Positions 60,092-64,000 of a stretch of 64,000 nt of DNA are shown here, piece after piece. This DNA is from Desulfitobacterium sp038181555 (GTDB taxonomy: Bacteria > Bacillota > Desulfitobacteriia > Desulfitobacteriales > Desulfitobacteriaceae), in NCBI RefSeq assembly GCF_038181555.1, contig NZ_JBBWUA010000007.1:69898-133897 (forward strand), in the 5' to 3' direction. Each line of letters begins with the position of its first letter. The first letter of the stretch is position 1. The notes under the pieces were generated by a model, which ran no database searches, was not told the DNA's origin, and saw nothing but the letters and a program-made list of their open reading frames with translations. The translations under genes and the position numbers were made by a program.

Positions 60092-60688
60092 ATGAGGAAA
60101 CTCAGCGAGCATATCCGACAATATTGGGTTATTTATCTTACCTTAGCCAGCGTATATCTGGCAGGAATCATCTTTGGGTCAATGGGAGTTGGCGCCCTCA
60201 ATGGTGGCGAAACCGAGGAACTCACCAGTTTCCTGGACAAGCTGCTTGCCAGTCAACCCACCACTCTGGATTCTGATTTTTTGATGCAATTAGCCAGGGA
60301 GCAATTTATTATTATGGCAGGAATTTGGCTCCTGGGATTGACTGTTATCGGAACGCCGTTAATTTTTTTGATTGTGTTTACACGCGGATTTGTGTTCGGA
60401 TTTACCCTGAGCTTTATCATAGGTATAAAAGGACTTTGGGGGTTAGGGCTAGTCTTCATCTCAATTTTGATACCGGCTTTGGCTGGAATTCCTTTTCTTC
60501 TCTTAGGAGCAGGCTTAGCAACCATTTTTTCAATGCTACTACTAAAAGGAAAACAGGTTGGGGAATCTTTGCGACGGGAATTTCTTTATTATTCTTTTGC
60601 CACGATACTTGTTTCCCTTGGTGCAGTCTTTATGGGGGTTTCCCAAGGCTATTTTTCAATCTTGGGTGTCAAATTTTTTAATCTCTAG
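60092..60688 (+). CDS. spoIIM: Stage II sporulation protein M
   Basis: The ATG at 60092 (GGGAGG and GAAGG upstream) gives 198 residues with five membrane helices, starting RKLSEHIRQYWVIYLTL, and containing GIWLLGLTVIGTPLIFLIVFTRGFVFGFTLSFI and LIPALAGIPFLLLGAGLA. SpoIIM anchors SpoIID and SpoIIP, which degrade peptidoglycan during engulfment. Its position after nudF and the EndoQ-like gene matches Bacillus. Confidence 0.94.
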   Translation: MRKLSEHIRQYWVIYLTLASVYLAGIIFGSMGVGALNGGETEELTSFLDKLLASQPTTLDSDFLMQLAREQFIIMAGIWLLGLTVIGTPLIFLIVFTRGFVFGFTLSFIIGIKGLWGLGLVFISILIPALAGIPFLLLGAGLATIFSMLLLKGKQVGESLRREFLYYSFATILVSLGAVFMGVSQGYFSILGVKFFNL

Positions 60689-60729
60689 AGTTTCTCTATA
60701 ATTCCGATAAATAAGTATTGCTTTATTGA

Positions 60730-60745
60730 GTTAGCGGTGGTAAAC
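60730..60745 (+). promoter_or_regulatory. Operator-like palindrome 1 of feo locus
   Basis: GTTAGC-GGTG-GTAAAC, 4 of 6 arm positions match a GTTAGC-N4-GCTAAC palindrome. It lies upstream of the first feoA. Confidence 0.45.
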
Positions 60746-60756
60746 TATGCTTAAAA

Positions 60757-60772
60757 GTTAGCGGTGGCTTAC
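60757..60772 (+). promoter_or_regulatory. Operator-like palindrome 2 of feo locus
   Basis: GTTAGC-GGTG-GCTTAC, 5 of 6 arm positions match. It shares a 12-base identical core with copy 1, which starts 27 bp earlier. Confidence 0.5.
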
Positions 60773-60801
60773 TAATTTTGGGGATCAAAGGAGTGAAAAA
60801 A

Positions 60802-61098
60802 TTGGCAATACAAAGTATAGCTAATCTCCAAGTTGGGAATAGAAATACTATTTCTTCGACATCTGTGACAGTAGGTACGATGCCTTTAGCAATGGTGGCA
60901 CCTGGCGAGGAAGTCAAAGTCGTTTCCATTAAAGGTAGAGACAATACAAGACGTTTTCTGGAGAACCTAGGTTTCGTTGAGGGTGCTGTAGTTTCGATCG
61001 TCACTGAGTTGGCTGGAAATGTGATTGTTTCCATTAAAGAATCTCGAATTGCGGTGAGCAAAGGGATGGCAATCAGGATTCTTACGGTCAGAGCATAA
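60802..61098 (+). CDS. feoA: FeoA-domain protein with N-terminal extension
   Basis: The TTG at 60802 after AAAGGAG (60786-60793) gives 98 residues. An extra segment of about 25 residues (Thr/Ser/Asn-rich) precedes the SH3-like FeoA domain: MPLAMVAPGEEVKVVSIKGRDNTRRFLENLGFVEGAVVSIVTEL ... MAIRILTV. FeoA proteins bind FeoB and are needed for ferrous iron uptake. A second, shorter FeoA follows, so two versions are made from this locus. Confidence 0.9.
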   Translation: MAIQSIANLQVGNRNTISSTSVTVGTMPLAMVAPGEEVKVVSIKGRDNTRRFLENLGFVEGAVVSIVTELAGNVIVSIKESRIAVSKGMAIRILTVRA

Positions 61099-61123
61099 GG
61101 GACGCCATGAAGGAGGAAAAAAG

Positions 61124-61345
61124 ATGATAAACCTTAGGGACGTGAAGGTCGGACAGGCGGTAACCGTGGTCAAGTTGCATGGACAGGGACCAATTAAGCG
61201 TCGAATTATGGACATGGGTATAACCAAAGGCACGGAGATTTTTGTGCGCAAGGTGGCACCATTAGGTGATCCTATTGAAGTGAATGTGCGCGGCTATGAG
61301 CTCTCTTTGCGAAAAGATGATGCTGCAAATATAGAAGTTGAATAA
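61124..61345 (+). CDS. feoA: FeoA-domain protein, short form
   Basis: This 73-residue protein is a minimal FeoA: LRDVKVGQAVTVVKLHGQGPIKRRIMDMGITKGTEIFVRKVAPLGDPIEVNVRGYELSLRKDDA. The DMGITKG and PLGDP segments are typical. The start follows AAGGAGGAAAA. It is separated from feoB by 58 bases holding palindrome 3. Confidence 0.94.
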   Translation: MINLRDVKVGQAVTVVKLHGQGPIKRRIMDMGITKGTEIFVRKVAPLGDPIEVNVRGYELSLRKDDAANIEVE

Positions 61346-61372
61346 CGTGTGGGATTATATGTTTGCCCCATG

Positions 61373-61388
61373 GTTAGCCTAAGCTAAC
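61373..61388 (+). promoter_or_regulatory. Operator-like perfect palindrome 3 before feoB
   Basis: GTTAGC-CTAA-GCTAAC is a perfect 6-4-6 inverted repeat. With the base before it, GGTTAGCCTAA matches the core of DtxR/IdeR boxes (known from other Gram-positives). It lies 16 bases before the feoB start. Confidence 0.6.
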
Positions 61389-61403
61389 AAGAAGGAAGAG
61401 GGA

Positions 61404-63563
61404 GTGGATAACTTTATGTCGTTAAAAATTGCTCTAGCGGGGAATCCCAATAGCGGGAAGACGACCTTGTTTAATGTTTTGACGGGTTCTAATCAAACAG
61501 TAGGAAACTGGCCGGGTGTTACTGTCGAGAAGAAGGAGGGCAAGCTCAAGAGTCATAAGGATGTAACTATTGTTGACTTGCCAGGAATTTACTCACTCTC
61601 TCCCTATACTCTTGAAGAAGTAGTATCGCGGAACTATCTGATCGGCGAAAAACCCGACGCTATTATTAATATCATTGATGGTTCTAATCTGGAACGGAAT
61701 TTGTACTTAACTACCCAATTGATAGAGCTAGGCATCCCCGTAGTGATCGCCATCAATATGATGGATGTGGTCAAAAAGTGCGGAGATGAGATTAATATAG
61801 CAAAGCTATCCCAAAAACTGGGCTGTGAGATATTTGAGATCTCAGCCATTAAAAAAATGGGAATTACCGAGCTTGTCGATCGGGCTGTCAGAACTGCCCA
61901 AAGTGCAGAGAGTTCAGCTACTTGGCTTGTTTTTGATCCTAAGGTGGAAGAAGCCCTTGAAACTATTGTCGGTAAGTTACCTGCAGATATTCCGGAAACA
62001 CAAAAGCGCTGGTATGCAATTAAAATGTTTGAACGTGATGTAAAGGTTCTTGAGCAGGTTAATGGGGTAGATGTCGAAGAGATTATTCTAAGCGTGGAAA
62101 ATGCTCATGACGATGATAGTGAATCTATTATCACCAGTCAACGGTATGATTTTATTACTTCGGTAATTAAAGGGAGTTACTCTAAAAAGAGCACCTCTAA
62201 ATTGACCACTTCGGACAGGATCGATAGGGTAGTAACCAATCGTTGGCTGGCCCTGCCGATTTTTGCTGCGATAATGACGTTTGTTTATTATATTTCGATT
62301 ACGACTGTGGGGGATATACTCACTTCGTTCACCAACGATACGCTCTTTGGGGCTTGGATCAGTGAACCTTTGGCGGCCTGGATGGAAAGTATTGGTACAG
62401 CTGGGTGGCTAACTGGACTTGTCGTCGATGGTATTGTAGGCGGTGTGGGAGCGGTTCTTGGTTTTGTTCCCCAAATGCTAGTCTTATTCTTCCTGTTAGC
62501 AATTCTTGAGGAATGTGGATATATGGCACGGATTGCCTTCATCATGGATCGAGTGTTCCGTCGTTTCGGACTGTCCGGTAAATCCTTTATTCCCATGCTG
62601 ATTGGTACAGGGTGTGGTGTTCCTGGGGTTATGGCCACGCGAACCATAGAAAGTGACCGTGATCGTCGAATGACGGTTATGACCACCACGTTTATGCCTT
62701 GTGGAGCGAAGATGCCGATTGTGGCTTTAATCGCTGGTGCGGTTTTTGGTGGATTATGGTGGGTAGCCCCTAGTGCATACTTTATTGGGGTAGCGGCGAT
62801 TGTTTTGTCCGGCATCATTCTCAAAAAAACCAGCCGTTTTGCCGGCGATCCGGCCCCTTTCGTTATGGAACTTCCTGCTTATCATTTACCCACTGGGGAA
62901 AGTGTATTTCGTAGCACTTGGGAACGGGGATATTCTTTTATTAAGAAGGCGGGAACGATCATCCTATTGGCCAGCATCTTTGTTTGGTTTTTATCTTCCT
63001 TTGGTATAGTTGAAGGATCTTTCCAAATGGTTGACGATATGGATGCAAGTGTTCTGGCTGTAATCGGCGGAATATTGGCCCCCCTCTTTGCACCCCTTGG
63101 TTTTGGTAGTTGGCAAAATACTGTGGCAACACTGATGGGCTTAATCGCCAAAGAAGAGGTTGTTGGAGTATTCGGGGTACTTTATGGGGTGTCAGGAGAT
63201 GCACTAGCTCTGGTTGAAGAGGGGGCCTTCGGTAGCTTAGGCGCTATCGGTGCCCACTTTACCCCATTGACTGCTTATTCATTCTTGGTATTTAATCTTC
63301 TTTGTGCTCCCTGCTTTGCTGCCATCGGTGCGATCAAAGGGGAGATGAACGATCAAAAATGGACCTGGTTTGCAATTGGTTACCAATGCCTTTTTGCGTA
63401 CGCAATGGCCTTGCTTGTTTTCCAATTCGGTTCCTTCTTTACAGGTGGCGGATTTACAGGTGGCACTGCAGCCGCGATACTCGTATTGGCTGTTCTGCTC
63501 TATATGTTGTTTAGACCAAGCAAGCCAAGACTGAAAATTCAAGGTATCCCAGTAAAGAATTGA
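61404..63563 (+). CDS. feoB: Ferrous iron transporter FeoB
   Basis: The GTG at 61404 (719 residues) or the ATG at 61416 may be the start; both have weak sites. The N-terminal G domain has GNPNSGKTTLF (13-23), DLPGIYSLSP and INMMDVV. A helical spacer follows, then the membrane channel (about 285-715) with the Cys-containing FMPCGAKMPI, GTGCGVPGVMATRTI, FAPLGFGSWQNTVATLMGLIAKEEVVG and LCAPCFAAIGAIK. FeoB carries Fe2+ across the membrane. An insertion between the G and membrane parts is normal. Confidence 0.95.
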   Translation: MDNFMSLKIALAGNPNSGKTTLFNVLTGSNQTVGNWPGVTVEKKEGKLKSHKDVTIVDLPGIYSLSPYTLEEVVSRNYLIGEKPDAIINIIDGSNLERNLYLTTQLIELGIPVVIAINMMDVVKKCGDEINIAKLSQKLGCEIFEISAIKKMGITELVDRAVRTAQSAESSATWLVFDPKVEEALETIVGKLPADIPETQKRWYAIKMFERDVKVLEQVNGVDVEEIILSVENAHDDDSESIITSQRYDFITSVIKGSYSKKSTSKLTTSDRIDRVVTNRWLALPIFAAIMTFVYYISITTVGDILTSFTNDTLFGAWISEPLAAWMESIGTAGWLTGLVVDGIVGGVGAVLGFVPQMLVLFFLLAILEECGYMARIAFIMDRVFRRFGLSGKSFIPMLIGTGCGVPGVMATRTIESDRDRRMTVMTTTFMPCGAKMPIVALIAGAVFGGLWWVAPSAYFIGVAAIVLSGIILKKTSRFAGDPAPFVMELPAYHLPTGESVFRSTWERGYSFIKKAGTIILLASIFVWFLSSFGIVEGSFQMVDDMDASVLAVIGGILAPLFAPLGFGSWQNTVATLMGLIAKEEVVGVFGVLYGVSGDALALVEEGAFGSLGAIGAHFTPLTAYSFLVFNLLCAPCFAAIGAIKGEMNDQKWTWFAIGYQCLFAYAMALLVFQFGSFFTGGGFTGGTAAAILVLAVLLYMLFRPSKPRLKIQGIPVKN

Positions 63564-63590
63564 TCATTTAGTTGAGAAGGAGGGGATGGT

Positions 63591-63788
63591 ATGATGGATT
63601 GGCTCATCGCCAACGGCGCAACCTTAATTATTGGTATGTTGGTGCTAGTAGTCATTGCCTTCGCCGGTCGCAACGTATATAAAACGCGAAAAAGTGGCGG
63701 CTGTGCTGGCTGTGCCAGTAGTGCAGGGTGCCCAAGTGCTGCCGTGCGCGCTAATGGTTGTGGGTGTGATAGTGCCCCTAGGCCATAA
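63591..63788 (+). CDS. FeoB-associated Cys-rich membrane protein
   Basis: This 65-residue protein follows feoB by 28 bases with AAGGAGGGG upstream. One membrane helix (about 8-25) leads to a short basic linker and a Cys-rich tail (CAGCASSAGC ... GCGC), seven residues rich in Cys/Gly. Such proteins often sit next to feoB in Firmicutes and are thought to help with iron handling; the exact role is not known. Confidence 0.88.
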   Translation: MMDWLIANGATLIIGMLVLVVIAFAGRNVYKTRKSGGCAGCASSAGCPSAAVRANGCGCDSAPRP

Positions 63789-63866
63789 TCGTTTATTCTA
63801 AGCTGAGTCTCCACAAGGAAACTGGGTCGACAAAAGGGAAAGCCGCTACTGTTTAACAGTGATATG

Positions 63867-63915
63867 ATCCTCCTAAAGTAGACCATGGAAATATCCAAAT
63901 CTACTTTAGGAGGAT
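63867..63915 (+). promoter_or_regulatory. Perfect 16-bp hairpin enclosing the transposase ribosome-binding site
   Basis: ATCCTCCTAAAGTAGA (63867-63882) and TCTACTTTAGGAGGAT (63900-63915) are exact inverse complements with a 17-base loop. The right arm contains AGGAGG for the ATG at 63922. Read-through RNA from outside would fold and mask it. Confidence 0.85.
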
Positions 63916-63921
63916 ATTTTC

Positions 63922-64000
63922 ATGTCCAAATCACCGCATAGTGCCGAATGGAAATTAAAAGTTATTGAAGAATATCTATCCGGGCTAGGTTCATATGAAA
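63922..64000 (+). mobile_element. IS3/IS150-type transposase OrfA, first 26 codons (cut by window edge)
   Basis: The frame begins MSKSPHSAEWKLKVIEEYL and continues SGLGSYE to the window end. This matches the start of the helix-turn-helix OrfA of IS3-family (IS150 group) elements. The left terminal inverted repeat should lie in about 63830-63870, but its exact end cannot be fixed without the right end. It marks an insertion just downstream of the feo locus. Confidence 0.75.

Noticed and set aside
63594..63898. Minus-strand frame over the Cys-rich feo gene
   Set aside because: The plus-strand protein has the right position, site and Cys pattern for the FeoB-associated family.

Overview
The window is a continuous chromosomal segment of an endospore-forming, low-to-mid GC Firmicute of the class Clostridia. 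A Desulfitobacterium/Desulfosporosinus-like member of the Peptococcales is the best guess. The support is gene content and order: spoIIIAA-AH, spoIVB-spo0A, an uninterrupted sigK, spoIIM, YjcZ-type micro-proteins, an NfnAB-type transhydrogenase beside folD-fchA, and type IV pilus genes in a Gram-positive sporulator. This placement is inferred from family knowledge, not from a database search. I saw no rRNA, tRNA, CRISPR array or prophage.

Layout. 1-4.8 kb: the end of an accessory type IV pilus (T4P) operon with a PilW-like prepilin (cut by the window), a PilX-like prepilin carrying an Asp-rich linker and three carbohydrate-binding-like repeats, an Ig-like (BIG2) lipoprotein, and PilM, PilN and PilO. 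4.8-9 kb: sigK, an azlB-azlC-azlD-like branched-chain amino-acid export unit, convergent psd, and yqeG. 9.1-13.3 kb: aroE, a pseudopilin, aroC, aroK and aroB. 13.5-22.1 kb: a second, fuller T4P/type II-like locus with four prepilin-type proteins, a PilX-like protein, the PilB/GspE ATPase, the PilC/GspF platform, prepilin peptidase, a PilM-PilN-like fusion, PilO and a LysM protein. 22.3-25.3 kb: aroQ, efp and rnj.

25.4-30.6 kb: the eight-gene spoIIIA operon that builds the mother-cell side of the forespore feeding channel. 30.8-34.1 kb: a carboxyltransferase-AccB fusion followed by a biotin carboxylase. 34.2-36.9 kb: Asp23, AmaP, DUF2273, nusB and a TsaD-like paralogue. 36.9-40.9 kb: nfnA-nfnB, then folD-fchA (C1 and redox metabolism). 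41.2-53.4 kb: corA, then a tightly packed housekeeping run of xseA, xseB, ispA, a DUF212 protein, a membrane protein, dxs, tlyA, nadK, mnmM, argR, recN and spoIVB. It is followed by spo0A as a separate unit.

54.6-64 kb: an orphan gene, an ABC-F ATPase and two tiny YjcZ-like genes on the minus strand, a membrane protein, nudF-endoQ-spoIIM, and an iron-uptake locus (feoA, feoA, feoB, Cys-rich protein) with three similar palindromic operator-like sites. The window ends in the first codons of an IS3/IS150-type transposase whose ribosome-binding site lies in a perfect 16-bp hairpin.

The most distinctive material is the sugar-binding-like PilX prepilin at the left edge with its in-frame hexamer repeat, the carboxyltransferase-AccB fusion, the duplicated PilMNO modules, and several unexplained RNA/DNA structures (rnj leader, corA leader, feo operators, IS hairpin). 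Many start codons were moved from the longest open frame to the one with a convincing ribosome-binding site, and the entries say so.
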